Source: Psilocybe azurescens
Lineage: Eukaryota; Basidiomycota; Agaricomycetes; Agaricales; Agrocybaceae
Assembly (NCBI GenBank): GCA_023853785.1
Contig: JAJIRX010000904.1
Coordinates: 186,001 to 250,000 of the forward strand
Direction of reading: 5' to 3'
DNA length: 64,000 bases
Shown here in pieces: positions 47,355 through 60,540 of the stretch. A program made the translations under genes and the position numbers. The notes below the pieces were generated by a model. It made no database searches, was not told the origin of the DNA, and was given only the letters and a program-made list of their open reading frames with translations. Positions within the stretch are counted from its first letter, which is position 1; each line of letters begins with the position of its first letter.

Positions 47355-47915
47355 AGTAAACTCCTCCTGGGAGATGGTGCTGTCCGAAGGTCCGACACGT
47401 TGGCCAGGTTCTATGAGCTATTGAGATGTGTCGAGACCTGGACGCAATGGAAGGGGTTTGAAAAGAAAAACGTCGCTCAACAACTAGACGAGTCGGCTAG
47501 TTAACGTGACATATTACTAACTCCGCGACACCCGAGGCGGAATTTTCTTACACAGCATCGGCAGCCCCAAATCGTTTAAGTATTCTTGACTGGTCTAGTT
47601 ACTTCATGCCTGCATAGTAATACAGACACCTTGGAATTTACGTGAGACACAACTTCAATGACAAAATAATTAATGTCATATGATAGGCGCTTAAATTTAC
47701 GCAGTTCTTTACTCCTCAAGTATCCACAATGGAAAAAATTCATCGATCGCAAAGCCCAAGGAGGTCGATTACTACTCGAGAAAAAAAAACAGTGTATTGC
47801 AAACATAATTACTGAAGGCTGGCGGTATACGACGTGGATTGATCGCTCGCAGGAACCTTTCGGTAGCGGTTTCAACTGCTGACTAGGACTAGCCAATAGC
47901 TAGCTTGCAAACATT
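47355..47915. other. Intergenic, no gene
   Basis: This is the upstream region of the F-box gene, up to the 8 bp target duplication of MITE copy B. No supported exon. Confidence 0.5.
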
Positions 47916-47923
47916 TGTCAAAG

Positions 47924-48412
47924 CAAGGGGGCCCCGGAATTTCAGCCCGTAACCCGAGGTAGGGGGGGGGAGTTCCGGAGGGCTTAAAATTTTATTTTTA
48001 AAGGCTAAAACATGGAAATTTAGGGCGATAGAGACCAAGAAAGCAGTGTTTAAGTTTAATGAGCCAGAATCATACTTTTACAGATTGTTTTCGGCACTTG
48101 TTAAATTTATATTCCATTTTTTGTATGAGCAGATTATATACACAGGTTCCACCATTAATACATATCTTTACTGAACCCATTCAGACACTCTTTAAAACAA
48201 GCTGGCTATCTTATTTGTGTTTAAAGAAAGTCAAACCTGACACCTAGTGTCCTTATATGTTGAATTTTTGTTTTTTTTGTTTTCACAGCCATCAAAATAC
48301 AGGAAAAACATAGGAAAAACATACCCTATATAGAAGGAGGGGGAGGGGTCCACGAGCCCTTATGAAAAAATTTCTATCCCGTGATGTTTGTGAAATCTCG
48401 GGGCCCCCCTTG
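47924..48412. mobile_element. hAT-like MITE, copy B
   Basis: This 489 bp non-coding element has ends CAAGGGGGCCCCGGAAT and the inverse of CAAGGGGGGCCCCGAGAT. It is flanked by a perfect 8 bp duplication TGTCAAAG (47916-47923 and 48413-48420). It shares with copy A (4377-4809) the block CCCGAGG-TAGGGGGGGG, the CTTAAAATTTT tract and, near the right end, GGGGTCCA with a following poly-A tract and TATC-CC box. Confidence 0.82.
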
Positions 48413-48420
48413 TGTCAAAG

Positions 48421-51052
48421 GCACCTTCAGCCGACTACATATATGTGTTATGTAACGCCGAGGCATCCCTGTGTATCACGTCCACTTTTTGAAAGAGGTG
48501 TTCCGAACTTTCACTCGGGAACTTAAATTGTATGTGAAAGTTTCACCAATACATATGTCCTTACTGAATGGTGCTTTCTGGCAAATTAATGCATGGCTTT
48601 CAAACTATTCTCAAAGGTCGCGTATCCGACAAGCAAGCGATTACATATGTTATGAACTCAAGGCGTACCTCCGAGTACGTAAGCATTCATATCCATTTCT
48701 TGGAAGAAGCCCACCGAACTTTCATTAAACACCCGCTCCCTGTTACAACATTTTGAGACTGTTGAATCTTCCTTCATTAACGGAAGGTTGCGCAAGTTTA
48801 GCGAGTTTTGCAATGCAGCGACAATGGCTTGATGATCCGGATATGTACCCTCCTTGACGTCTTTTAGAGGCTAGATCAGTTACTTCAGAAAGGTCAAGCA
48901 AAATGAAGATGTCTAGTCTCTGTGAAGATTCCGCTCGGCCGGATCACCTTGAAAATCGTCCCAAAGCCCAGCCACGGTCGGTATATCCTCGCCACGATCA
49001 CGACGCCAAGACCGTCAGAAACCCGCGGGTAAGATTGGGTAAGATAGTCTTGAACTTCAGAGTCCGCGAGCCCCACAGATGTCTTCATCAGAGATGACGG
49101 ACCCACTGGTGACCAGACCAACAATGGATATTGACTTTCCCGTACCTACAAATTCCACATCCATCGAGATCACAATATTAACTATTAACTAAACCCTCAC
49201 GAGTCGGATTCACCCTCTGGGGGAATCTCAGAGTCCGATACACCAACAACCCGTGTTAAGTGAAGCATATGTTAAAAGGAATGAAATAGCCTCGTGATGG
49301 TTGTCGAACAAAAGTCACTGCAATGCTTCTGGTTGGATTTAAATTGGATGCTATTTCGCTGCTGGTACAACGACTAATTTTAGATCTCCGAATTAATTTA
49401 GAAAAGTCCATCATGTTAAGTACTGCTATGTCCTTAGTGTGGGCCCAAGCTATGACACAGATATTAGTCTCTGCGTTGAATTATGGATCTAGTAGCTGTT
49501 CTATCTAAGCTTGTAAAAGGACGTTCATTTCAATGTTGATACATACTACATGCCTTGTAGCCAAGTCGTCCTCTAGTCCTCGGACCTCGGATTTATACTT
49601 CGTTCTATTTTTAGTCATGAGACCCCTATTTCGTCGACCTCTTCATCCTTTCTTCATTCGGGTAGGACTGCTCCAGTATACGTCAAATAGTCTGTATTAT
49701 GATAATAGAGAATACAAGGATCTCCAAGGACTACATATGAAGTGTGTGGATTCGTTGTCTCCATATGTAAGCAATGGCGGAATGCCTTGGGAATGCCGTC
49801 CAGGGAGATAGCGGAAGTACTATCATGAGTCAGAAGTACAGCGAGGTCGTATGACACAGGAATACCGTGCTAATAGTCATACGACTTCGTGATTCTTTAT
49901 GTGGCCGGGAAAAAGGTCATTTGTAACATCGCACTGTACATAGCCCAAGCTGAGAGCCCTCCATCGAATCTATATTTAGACCCGTTGATCGATGCAGACC
50001 GCCATGCTTGTGCCAAGGCGACGGCGAAGGCCGTCGCAGGGTACTCTAGTTGAGGTTTACAGTAAAATGACCGAGAAGTACCAGGCCCACACAAGAAAAA
50101 AAGCCAGGGTCTCGAGAGACGCTTTATAATAGGGGTTAACGGGGCCAAAATCGTGACTATATCAATGAGTCCCTTAGCGAAATCATTAACTGTCATTTCC
50201 TTTCCTAATATTCGCTTGAGGAGAAGAACAATTTTATCTACTTATACGCTGCGACCGATCAGCTGCTGCGTTGCATACCAAATGTACACTTCTTGGAATG
50301 CATCTTTCAGTGGCACGAAACATTTATGCAGTAAATGCTACGCGCCGGGGATGGCAGGCATAGCCCGTCACTGCACTTGACGCATAAGCAAGAACATTGA
50401 CGGGATAGTAGCTGCGGTGCTCCAGATTATTCGTACCAATTCCTAGTAACTTAGCCTAGCAGGCGATCACATCTCATTGATCTCGGAATCCAATAATGAG
50501 CAGAGGGCGATATTGGCGGGTGGCTTTGTCTTAACGCATATAAGTATGAGCGGATTATTCTTGGCTGTCGGCCGCTAAATCTCGGCCGGAAAATTACGCG
50601 CCCAACACCTAGTCGAAGAATTCAACGCTTATCATGCCCATGGGAATCTATGTACTGAAAGGTTTAATGTATCTTCTCGGTGCCATTGATAGTTGATCAC
50701 TGGAATAGAGACCTCATTTGAACCGCTTAATGGTCTTCTATTACACATCATTACACCCTTGAATTCGTCACAGGGTTATACTTTGGTTAAACTCGTATAG
50801 GGTATGCGCCGCTGTGCAAGAAATAAAAATACAAAGTCTAATAATAAGTTAACCCAATATTCTTACCGACGTGCAGTAGTACAAGCATAGAGATGGCTCT
50901 AGTGAACCAACAAGGCATGGATGGATAGGCTACTTGAGCGCTGAGGGATATATTACATATGTGGTTTTGACGAAGTCTGGAAGTAAATGGTGGAGTGGTT
51001 TGTCATACATCGCGGGACTGCCTTCGATTAGAATCAAATTTCTGAGGGCATT
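48421..51052. other. 2.6 kb gene-poor stretch
   Basis: No exon with motif or splice support. Open frames near 49320-49510 and 49530-49810 are short and lack homologues in the window. No inverted or tandem repeats stand out. Confidence 0.5.
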
Positions 51053-52248
51053 CTATACCTTGGGTTTATTGCCTGACTGTATTCTATAATATGCCCGAGG
51101 TATAGCTTCCGACAACACGGTCTGGCGGAAGCCGTCGTCTCTTATCGAGTGGATTAACTGCCCATTTCCATATTCCTGATGTGGGCTGTCTTGAGGGCGG
51201 GTTAAAACATTCTCCTATACGCAATGTCAGTCTATTAGATAAATTTAATCAAGGGGAAAACCAATTGGCGTACCATGGTGTCAATTAAACATTCACTGAC
51301 GACATCTATCATGTCTTTGACCTGACGGCGTGTATAAACCGGCTCTTCCATCGTATTCGCCAATGGAACGGGCGGTACATGCCAGGAAGTATCAGGTCTC
51401 CCACCAGCATAGCTGCCATAGTAGGTACCCTGTGTCTGTGTTAGCGCAAGCGCGTAAGGGGACGAGGGTGTAGATGACGAGCTCTAAAACGCCCACGTCA
51501 ATATAAATCACGGGATATAAATAGAATGACTGACAATTGAGGAAGAAACGCTTGGGCGACGATGGGAAAATGTGTTCGGAGGTGAAGATGGGGTCGCAAA
51601 ATTTCCATCAAATGACGATGGCAAAAGCGAGTTTGGATTGACAACCGAATTAGATGATGAAAGGTGGGACATGGTTGGACTGAAAGCTGATGGGTTCTGA
51701 TTTGAGAGGTAGCGCGGGTCCTGGGAGTCGAAATTCGTGAAATAATTCGGAGGAGTGGGAGGATAGGCAGCTTCGTCGATGTAACCGCTCGTCGGTGCCC
51801 TTGGTGAGGGTGCCAAAATTTCAGGGCTGCATGACGGATCGTTTTTGAGATAAGATCGTTGCATCATCCTGAAGTCTCTTTCGGCGGGATTATTCCATGC
51901 AATGCTCGAATAACAAGTTAATGAATGGGTTTGGAAGTCTTCTCTACAGTGACTGTCAATTCTGAAGGGACGCCATGTGAGTCGCAATGTGAAATCGCAC
52001 CTAGTTGCATATTCTTCTCCACAATCACCACACTTCAGCACTGAGCTTCTCATATCTAGGGAATTTCGGAGGTAAGTTTAAGAACAGGGTCGACAACAGG
52101 GTCAAAATTACTCACGGATTTGGAAATGCCTTCGAAGGTTGGACCGTCTTGTGAAAGGCGTATCGCATTGCGGGCAGTGGTAAGCACCGTCTTTATTGTC
52201 CCGGCGGACGTTGTCAATTGGACTTGCAAAGGACTTGGATTCGGCCAT
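51053..52248 (-). CDS. C2H2 zinc-finger protein, probable transcription factor
   Basis: The start at 52248 gives MAESKSFASPIDNVRRD, then a canonical finger YHCPQCDTPFTRRSNLRRH completed across intron 1 as HFQIHM (C-x2-C-x12-H-x3-H). A second cysteine pair (LKCGDCGEEYATR) and later Cys/His residues after the next intron resemble the fungal arrangement of one good finger plus one irregular one. The middle is Ser/Pro/Asn-rich (for example SPTMSHLSSSNSVVNPNS). Five introns are inferred; the last exons read SSSTPSSPYALAL, VPLANTMEEPVYTRRQVKD and ENVLTRPQDSPHQEYGNG, with the stop at 51053-51055. It is likely nuclear and DNA-binding; its target is unknown. Confidence 0.82.
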
Positions 52249-55200
52249 GAGAGAGTGGTGACGAAAGGAAAAGAGGCACTACATTCTGCTTTGCGTCGCT
52301 ACTTGAAGGATTACAGTTACAGTCCCCGTGTGCCGTTTCGTCACAATGACTGGTGCCGATCGGTTGGACTTTGGGCTAATTTCGATGTCATAACTCGGAG
52401 GTTCAGTGGAGGTGACATAGGCGACATCTGGCGATATCGATATCGGCTAAGTGTGCAGTTCAACACGCAAAGGACGGTCTCTGACCTTTCAGGCACCATT
52501 GCACCATGGGTGTTAAAAATAACTATACGTGGGAACTTTTTTCTCAGCTGTCCATCTTCTTTGTTAGGTTCTGGACAAACACTATGTCATTTATGTCAGA
52601 TAACAAAAGATATTACTGACAAGAACAGAATTTTATTCGCAGAGAAAGACTCGAGACTCAAGTAATCTGTTCATTTGATACAGTTACCTAATGTTAATTA
52701 CATCGAAAACGTTTGTTGTGTAAGGCGAATGCAGTATTGCACCAATCGGTGACTGTGCTCAGGGTCTCCTTATGGGAGATGAAAAGGATGATACACTGCC
52801 ACAAGCGAGTAAGCTTCAGAAATGGAGTTATCAGTATCTAAGTCATAGCAGGAATTAATACCCAGAATGCGCGGCAATCTGGGTTCTATAAGAATCAGTG
52901 ATGTTGTCGCTTTGACTCGTAATAGAAAGATCCAACAGGCGTAAAAGGACAAGTCTGATCTTCGCTTAGTCGTTAAACGAGGAATGGTGTTGTTTGGACG
53001 AGATTCTATCGGTAAGGAGTCCAATAAAAGTCGATCCTGTCAGATGTGACTTGTGAGGGTTTAAGGTCAAGCGAAAAATAACGTGATTGAGAGAAAATGA
53101 CTGCCATTGCCAAGGGCGATTGGCGGAGTCTAGCATATGGTAAATGCTGGAAGCTATGTAAAGAAAGTGAAAGAAAACGCAGAGTAACGAATGAGTGCAC
53201 TGTGATCGAGGTTGAAACAAAGATGCGTACACTACGGTTGAAGTGATTTGAAAGTTGTAACGGGGATCAGTCATATGTTGAGACAAATTAAAACACCAAC
53301 AATCAAACTTACTGGGAGCTGCTTCACGATATGCATCCAACAACAAACAAACGCCACGATAGCCGAAAGAATCGATAGATGCGTCACGATCAAGCAAAGG
53401 TTCAGGAAGATGCCAGCCAAGGTCGTTCCTTCGTATATGTGGTGCATGTCTAGGCGTGGCGTTGATCGATTCCTATATGTGAGAAAGATATTTTGAGATA
53501 TTCCGGACGAGGGGCAACAGCTTGTCAGCGACCAGGGGGAGGAACGGATGATCCTGGATCCCAGGCCATTTACGCATGAATTCTTCCAGGCTCCATTTGG
53601 TGCACAACACATACGCGTGCTGTCGTTGACATATATCATGGGTTGAATAGTCATGTTCTAGTTGGGGCATATCAAGACAAGACGTATCATACACTTGTGG
53701 TGCCCTTGTGTCCCTAAAGCTAAAACAAGAACATAATTGCACTGCACTTACGAGGATTGCCGGTGGCGTTAACATTATCACCGAGAATAGCACAATCGTC
53801 TTACCTCTTGCCCACTACATTCACTGTGGTGTATTACTAGCGCCTTTCATATCGCGAAAGCCATAGGCCACTTCTAGTCCCCTCCGTTGGACACGGACCG
53901 CTAAACTCTTCGTTTAACGCACACTGCGACCGCTTCCTATTCTGGATTACCTTGCAACGGACAGGAAGACAAGAGTAGAGCGCGCAAATCGAAATCAGCC
54001 TACACCCCATGGAGCACCAAAAAGGACCTCAAAAGCCACCAATCTTCCGCCACGCCACAGTGTCGACATCAACCTATCAAACTGGGTAAGGTATGTTGAT
54101 GGGGATACACTGGGCATACGACTCTGTGTCGCAACAAGGCCCAATGGTGAAGAATTTAGTAGATAAGCATATTCATAGGTTTAACTGGAACCAGTAAGGC
54201 TCCGAATGGATAGTGAATCTTCACGTTGCAGAACTTCAGTGAACATGACACAAACATCGTGCAACCTCTTGATCACAGATTAAAGTTCTTGAGAGTGCAT
54301 CGTCGTTGATATTTCTGATGCCGAGATATTCTCCCTTTGTCAATATTGCGGCCACTAGCAGATTATGAAAGTTAGAGAATCATAGGAAAAACTTCACAAA
54401 GTTGGACATGTTGCAAAGCAGGTGTCATCGCTGCTAAGCAATACTAAGTCATACCATTCATATTGGATAATAAAACCTGATAAATAATCTCATTTACAAA
54501 TACTACTAAGTCGAATAATCCAATCGATATAATTTTGCATTAACGTAAATAACCATTTCTATAACCTTATCACTAAGATACTAGATTGCCGACGCAGCCC
54601 AGAAGGTTCCCAATGCCTTGCCAAAGGCTGCCATTTCAGGTAGCCGAACTACAGCCTTTGGCCCCTTTTGCTGGGCGCACTGGCATTCAGTTCCATACAT
54701 ATAAATACAGAATAGTCAACATCGCTTAACGCTTACTCCTCGGGAGCGTCGGTAATGCGAAAGAAAGGGGGAATCCCTTCGTTGGCAACCTGGAGGCCGG
54801 CAGCAGGCGGACGGGTTGTCACCATCCGCAAGGCTTCGATCGAGAGAACGAGAATACAACGAGTTAAGAGTAAGAGTCGAGAATCAAGAATTCGCAAAAT
54901 GAATATAAAGGCTACTAGTAGGTAATGTACAAACATACATTGATTTAGTACTGAATGAGAATCGAATCGCACAAAGGGACAGGATAAAAAGAGGCAAAGA
55001 CAATTTGGAGGGGGCATAAAAGTATACGAATACAACTGTGAGAGAAGGGCGAAAATAGGGAAGTTGTTATATGTCAATCATCCGCAGCATGGCGTCCATC
55101 CCTCCACTCACCCCAAATCCAAATTTGCAACAGCAATACAACATGGAAAAGGAGTCACAAGAACGAATGTGCCACCAGCCGAATAGATGAATGAATGGGT

Positions 55201-55801
55201 GTAAAAGGAAGAATGAAAAAAGAAAGAAAAGGAGGAAGTCGACGGGCGGAGCGGAGGGAAGGATGGAGGATATGGAATTTTTGGAACAAAACGGGAAATG
55301 GGAATGAGAATGTAAATCCGCGTAGAGGGATAGTATAACTCCGAGGGGATAGTGGAAATGAGATGCTATGTACCGGAAAGATTCAAGAGAACGGGAAACA
55401 GAGGTAAATTTATGAAGCATTCAATTTTTGAAAAAGGGGTGCATGCATGAGGGAGTAGTGGTGGGAAGAGGAAGTGAGGGTGCAGACCGATTTTTTCGTT
55501 TTCATAAAATATACAAGTGACGTTTTGGGGGTCGATGTGATGGGAAGTGGACAGGCAGGTTAAGAGAATAACACTTTAGAATACAATAGTACACACGCGC
55601 GTCAGAGAAAATGAAAAGATAAAAAATAATGAGAAGGAAAAAAAGTAACACAGATTGATGATGTTTCAACCAACGTGTAACGACGGCGTAGGAAATAGCG
55701 GTCGACGGAGGCAGAGGGATGCGCATGTGATTGTTGACAGAGGACGACCACCAGCAATTTTCGCCAACGCGGTCGAATAGCCCTCACACACTCGCGGCAA
55801 T
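52249..55801. other. 3.5 kb gene-poor stretch
   Basis: Minus-strand frames at 53271-53793 give a hydrophobic segment and a WSLEEFMRKWPGIQDH block with a nearby acceptor. They may be exons of a small unrecognised gene, but no consistent model was found. The 54.7-55.8 kb part is purine-rich on the plus strand and probably includes the 3' region of the next gene. Confidence 0.45.
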
Positions 55802-58800
55802 TTATTCGTCCATATCGTCCAGAGGAATTAATTTGTCCATATCAGCCTTCCGCATGCCTCGGACTCTGCCATCTCTATGTTGACGAGGAGGCACATACGG
55901 TGTATCTTCAACCTCATCCCCGATCGAGGAATACATCGCATCTTCAGCATCCACAGAAGAATAGATGCTCCGCGGACTGGCGGACGACGGCGAAGGCGGC
56001 GCGCGCACCCGAGTGCGCTTGTTCGAGGCTAGCATCACAGGGCCCAGAGACACGTCGTGGTCTTCCAGCTCCTCGCTACTCCGTTTTTTTCTGACGGGCC
56101 GGCACGGGCAACTCCTCTGCAGGGATGCGGAGGAGATCGACGTCTCCGAGCCGTGCCCGCTTCGGAGGCGTCCCTCCCTGTTCTCGACGGTCCGAACCCG
56201 ATATCCGAGAAGACGGCGCCTCGCTGCTCGCATCGTCAGGAACGTCCAGCCCATCATCAAGCTCATCGCAGGATCGCTTGCGTGACGGTGGCGCTTCGGG
56301 TTCGGTTCCAGCTTCTGGAGACACCGAATATCGGTAGCTGTGCGTTTCCACGTCGTATACCACATTGCTGCCGTCCTCTTCCTCTTCCTCGTCCTCCTCG
56401 TCGTCGTAATCGGAGATATCGTAGTCGATTTCTTCTTCGCCCTCGCCGTCGAGGTCCGCATCGTTGGCCTCCTTGAGCTCGATCTCCGTTGAATCAACGT
56501 TTTGAACACCACCGCGAGCGACGGCAAGAGGATATATAGTCGTCTTCAGCGTCTGAGGGGCAGGTTGCGAAGGCACAACGCCGGGGGCAATAGCTGCATA
56601 CGCAGCACGTGCGCTCATTTCAACCGCCTTAGCGCGCTCGCACACGCTGCAGCAGCAGTGGTACAACGGGATGCAGGCATCTCGCCAGGCCTGCGACACC
56701 GGAACATGTCAGCAGGGTTCAACCATATAATTAATGAACGGAGTTCTACGTACAGATCTTAAAGCTTCCAAGCTATATTGTGGGAGGTGGGTGATCGTCA
56801 CAGGCACATATGGAATTTTGGCCAACAGTCGGGGAGTAGACCTGACCGGGTCGACGGGTATCAACCGGGGACCATCCGTGTCGTTGCGCTGGCGCTCGTT
56901 GCTCTCTTCTTCCTTTTTCATTCCGGAGCCTTCGTCGCTGAGAGGTGGAGGAGACGGTGTTGTTTGAAGGGTGCTGGTGGACAAAACGGGACTTGTAGCG
57001 TTCGACGATCCGTGAGTAGATGATTTGCCACTGCCTGAGGAGGTCGTAGAATCCGCATCGTCTTCCTTTCGGTGCTGCTTGTCCTCAACAACAGACATGA
57101 GAGCAGCTTCTGCAGCATCTAGCCGCCGCCGCCGCAAAGCTTCTTCATCATTCCGTTTCTTTTCGACCCAGTCAACACCATCGTACCACACTCCTTCCTC
57201 CTCGCGCAAAATCTTGACCACCTGTTCCAGTGGCATCTTGCGAGCTATGTGGGCAGGGTCATCATAACCCTTCTCCGTCCGCACCGAACACTCCATAACG
57301 ATTTTCCGCACGATGTTCTTCAAAGCAGGTGCCATAATTTCTCGGAACTGCCTCATATGAGCCACATATGCCTGCTCGCAGAGCGAAAACGAAGGGGGAT
57401 TTCACCCAGGACCGTGGACCTCAGTGGATGCTGCTCTTCTTCGGCAGTACTTGAACCGTCCATTTCGCGAGACCAAGGACAAGGGTGAACAGTGGGGACC
57501 GCGATAGGTTGACCGGGTATTGTATGTCCGTACCACACATCAGCGGGGCTGAGCCAATGTCCGTCAAGAATCCGAAGACGGGCCCAGTCGTTCAGTGCCA
57601 TTTCGCGAACTTGCCCAGAGCCCCTCATAAGCATGAGCTCCCTGTCCTCCTCAGAATCTTCCTCCTCTTCCTCGTCCCGTACCCCGGGTCGCGGCTGAGA
57701 ACGCTGGGCGGCCAATAGATGTTGGCCAAGACTGTCATATTTGGTGAAGGTGCGTAGCCATAGCTTTTCCCTGGCAAGGGTCAGAACATCGGCAATGGTG
57801 CCTTCTGCCATATCGATGAACCCCTCGATATTCTGTCTTGTTTCCCAATCATGGCTTCTGAACGCAGGGCCGCCGACTGCATCACGGTCGCGCTGACTCA
57901 GGCAGGCTTTCCTCCAGAGCCATTCTGCGCGGCATTTTCTGCATGTAGCTTCGATAGCAGGCCAGGTATCCTCGTCTTCGTTCTCGACAATGCCAATGGC
58001 TTGCGAAACTTCGAATTCTCGGGATGTTGTGTCGTGGGGAAGGAGTGCAGGTGATTCTCGGAGACATAGCCCACAGAAAGACAGCCTGCGGTGGTGGTGG
58101 TCACGACAGACGGGAATAGTGCCAAAAAAAAGAGGAAGAGGCGAGTTTTTGGCGGCTCCCAAGCCATGATTTGTTGAGGTGAAGTTGATCCTGCAGACAA
58201 GACAACTAAGATTCAAGATATTCCGAAGGTGATGGTAGGCTGTGATGCGTAGCGGTGCCGATGCAGCGTTAGAAGACCCATTCTGTGGTTGTTTAGTTTG
58301 CTGGGCAGCCATGTGGTAGAAAACAACATCATTGGGGTCGAGGACATGGGCGGCTTGATTCCAGAACAAATGTTTTTCAACTGAAGATTTGGGTAGTCAG
58401 TAATGGGTTTTCAAAGTGTAAAGATGGCATAGATGTGATAAATCAAAAGAAGGTTTTAATAGAAAGTATGGACGGTGAGCCTCATACGCAGATCTTCAAA
58501 AGTGGCGCTTCGAATGAAGAAGGGAAAGGGAGATGACGATGGTGGAGCCAATTTCGTAATGCTTGTTGGGGATTGGGACTACTTGTCCCATTACGAGATA
58601 AGCAACGTTGCATTCGATCAAGGAAGGTGGCGCCAAGAAGACGCGACGTTGACAGGTTGGTGCTCGACGACGTACACGGGGAGTTGAGGTCCTCACAGGC
58701 GGAAGGGGTCGTCGATAAGAAAAAGGTTGTGCAGAGTCGGTTGGAATACCGAGGAATACAGAAAACAAAGAAAATAGTAACAATGGCAAAGCAGTAGCAG

Positions 58801-59254
58801 TAATCGTAAATTGCTGTGCAATTGAGCGCCTAAGCGCGAATATGACACCAGCAAAGAACGAAGACCATGGCGACAAAAGTCGCGAAGAAGGAAAGAAAGT
58901 GAAAGCAAAACACTGAAAGACACTCACTTGCTCTTCTCCACTCCGGACATATGGGCATGATATGCTTTTCTAAATCCATAGCGTCGCGTATACAGGCATA
59001 GGCCATTCTGTGATGCCAGACCTTTGGATTCTCCCATGTTTGAGGGCAATAGCTGGTAACAGATATGTCCCAGAGATAGTAGGTAGCGATAAGTCTGGAA
59101 TATAGATGGTCAATACGGAGTTCATCGCGTGTGGCGTTGGGATAAGAGGGCTGACTGCTGACCTGACGATCTCTTCTGGGAGCTGCGGCCACCATCTGGT
59201 GACCTTCCCTTTGTATTGTGGAGTTGAGCGGTCCACCTCTGTAGAGTGCTGCAT
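55802..59254 (-). CDS. Large F-box-like protein with cysteine pairs and acidic tail
   Basis: The start at 59254 (MQHSTEVDRSTPQYKG) leads to WWPQLPEEIVRLIATYYL, an F-box-like helix completed across a short intron. TWENPKVWHHRMAYACIRDA and PICPEWRRA follow, then a long intron of about 545 nt (58383 to about 58926). The next part has EKHLFWNQAAHVLDPNDVV and paired cysteines (LSCLVCRINF, VCRDHHHRRLSFCGLCLRES, TCRKCRAEWLWRKACLS) suggesting zinc binding. An intron near 57350 leads to a Lys/Glu-rich middle. The C-terminal third is very acidic (runs of Asp/Glu near 56380-56440) and ends DKLIPLDDMDE. A one-base excess in an A7 run (plus-strand T7 at 56084-56090) breaks the frame 95 codons before the end. 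The protein would exceed 900 residues. No named orthologue is recognised. Confidence 0.75.
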
Positions 59255-60540
59255 TGTGTCTGTCGTCGGCGTAGGCGTCGAGCACGGTGGTCAGTGCGCA
59301 GAGATTTCGGCGGCGGCTCGTATAGGATTTAGTCACGGTGATGAACAGGGGGTCACAAAAGACAACAAATCTCCCTTCAGCCACTTATCATTATTCTCAC
59401 GCACAGACCTCAGTTATTACCCCATCGGGCACACAATGAGACGGCCTCCCCGCCTTTCACGGAAACACTGCCTGCTTTGTGATCATGAGAGAGAGAGAGA
59501 GAGAGAAATCAAGAGAAGGGGAGACCAAATCTTGAGTGTTCCGTACTTGTCATTACGATATGTTCCTGGTCACCGTGTTATTTACTTTCACCGACGCGGA
59601 CAAATAGTCTGCACAGCTGAAGCTTGTCAAGTCCGAGTCCGTGATTTTCTATTCAATTTGACATCCCAGCTCCCGAAATATTAAAGCTAAAGAGAAATTG
59701 ACATCTCCGGTGACTCTCGCAGACCAAATCTGCCGGCTTCACTGACATGATTATCCGACTTCTGTGGTTGATGTAGGTTGGTGATAGTTTTTGTCTTCTA
59801 CCAAGTGCTAGCCATTCCTCTAATCTTCTATCGTCATCGATAAATCAATATCACTAAACTCTGTCTCCATCGTCGATAATCTAACTCTACTCCGTCTTTG
59901 CAGACTCCCAGCCAACAGGACATGTCGAGTTCACCGATAACCGGACAGCGGGCTCCACACGGTATTCAAATTGAAGGAAACTCATGTCAACTCATATTTC
60001 AAATTTAGTATACAGTCCTTCCTACGCTGGTGGTTGGCCGATGGCTAATCCTTCTATTCTATATTTATTATTGTCTATAGAGGATCAACATAACTGAGTT
60101 ATCAAAATGCGTGAAGAGGGCAGCTTCGCCCCCACACGCCTTCAGCAAGACCATCTCAATCGTAGTCACCTCAACGAAAAGCTTGACAAATTTTACAGCT
60201 CGGAAAGTATATAGGACGATTCAAACCTTATTCGGTTCCAATAAGTACTCTTTACGGCGCCCTGTTGCTTCCAATCTTATTTAATACGCGACGCCAGTGT
60301 TCACCTGAGTCGTGCAAATTCGTAAGGCATAACAGGTTACTAGTGCTACAATAATCCACAACGCAAGCATAATAAAGTGTCCCAATAACTCTGTCTACCT
60401 ACAAGTCTGTAAGTAATATCTTCGTAATACCTGCAAAAACAAATACGGAAACCCCATCCAAACCACACCGATAAATTATAAAAAGTCCAACTCATTCCGG
60501 AATCAAACAGCCTGAACCCTATTCTCCATAATAGCCAACG
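59255..60540. other. Intergenic; GA microsatellite
   Basis: No gene recognised. A (GA)n repeat runs from about 59487 to 59506. A plus-strand frame over 59106-59684 lies antisense to the start of the preceding gene and has no support. Confidence 0.55.

Noticed and set aside
52120..52665. 181-codon plus-strand frame
   Set aside because: It lies antisense to the first exon and promoter of the zinc-finger gene, which has clear motif and splice support on the other strand.
53271..53793. Possible small membrane-protein gene on the minus strand
   Set aside because: Hydrophobic and WSLEEFMRKW-like blocks are suggestive, but no exon chain with one frame, a start and a stop could be built.
59106..59684. 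192-codon plus-strand frame
   Set aside because: It is antisense to the start of the large F-box-like gene and contains a simple GA repeat.
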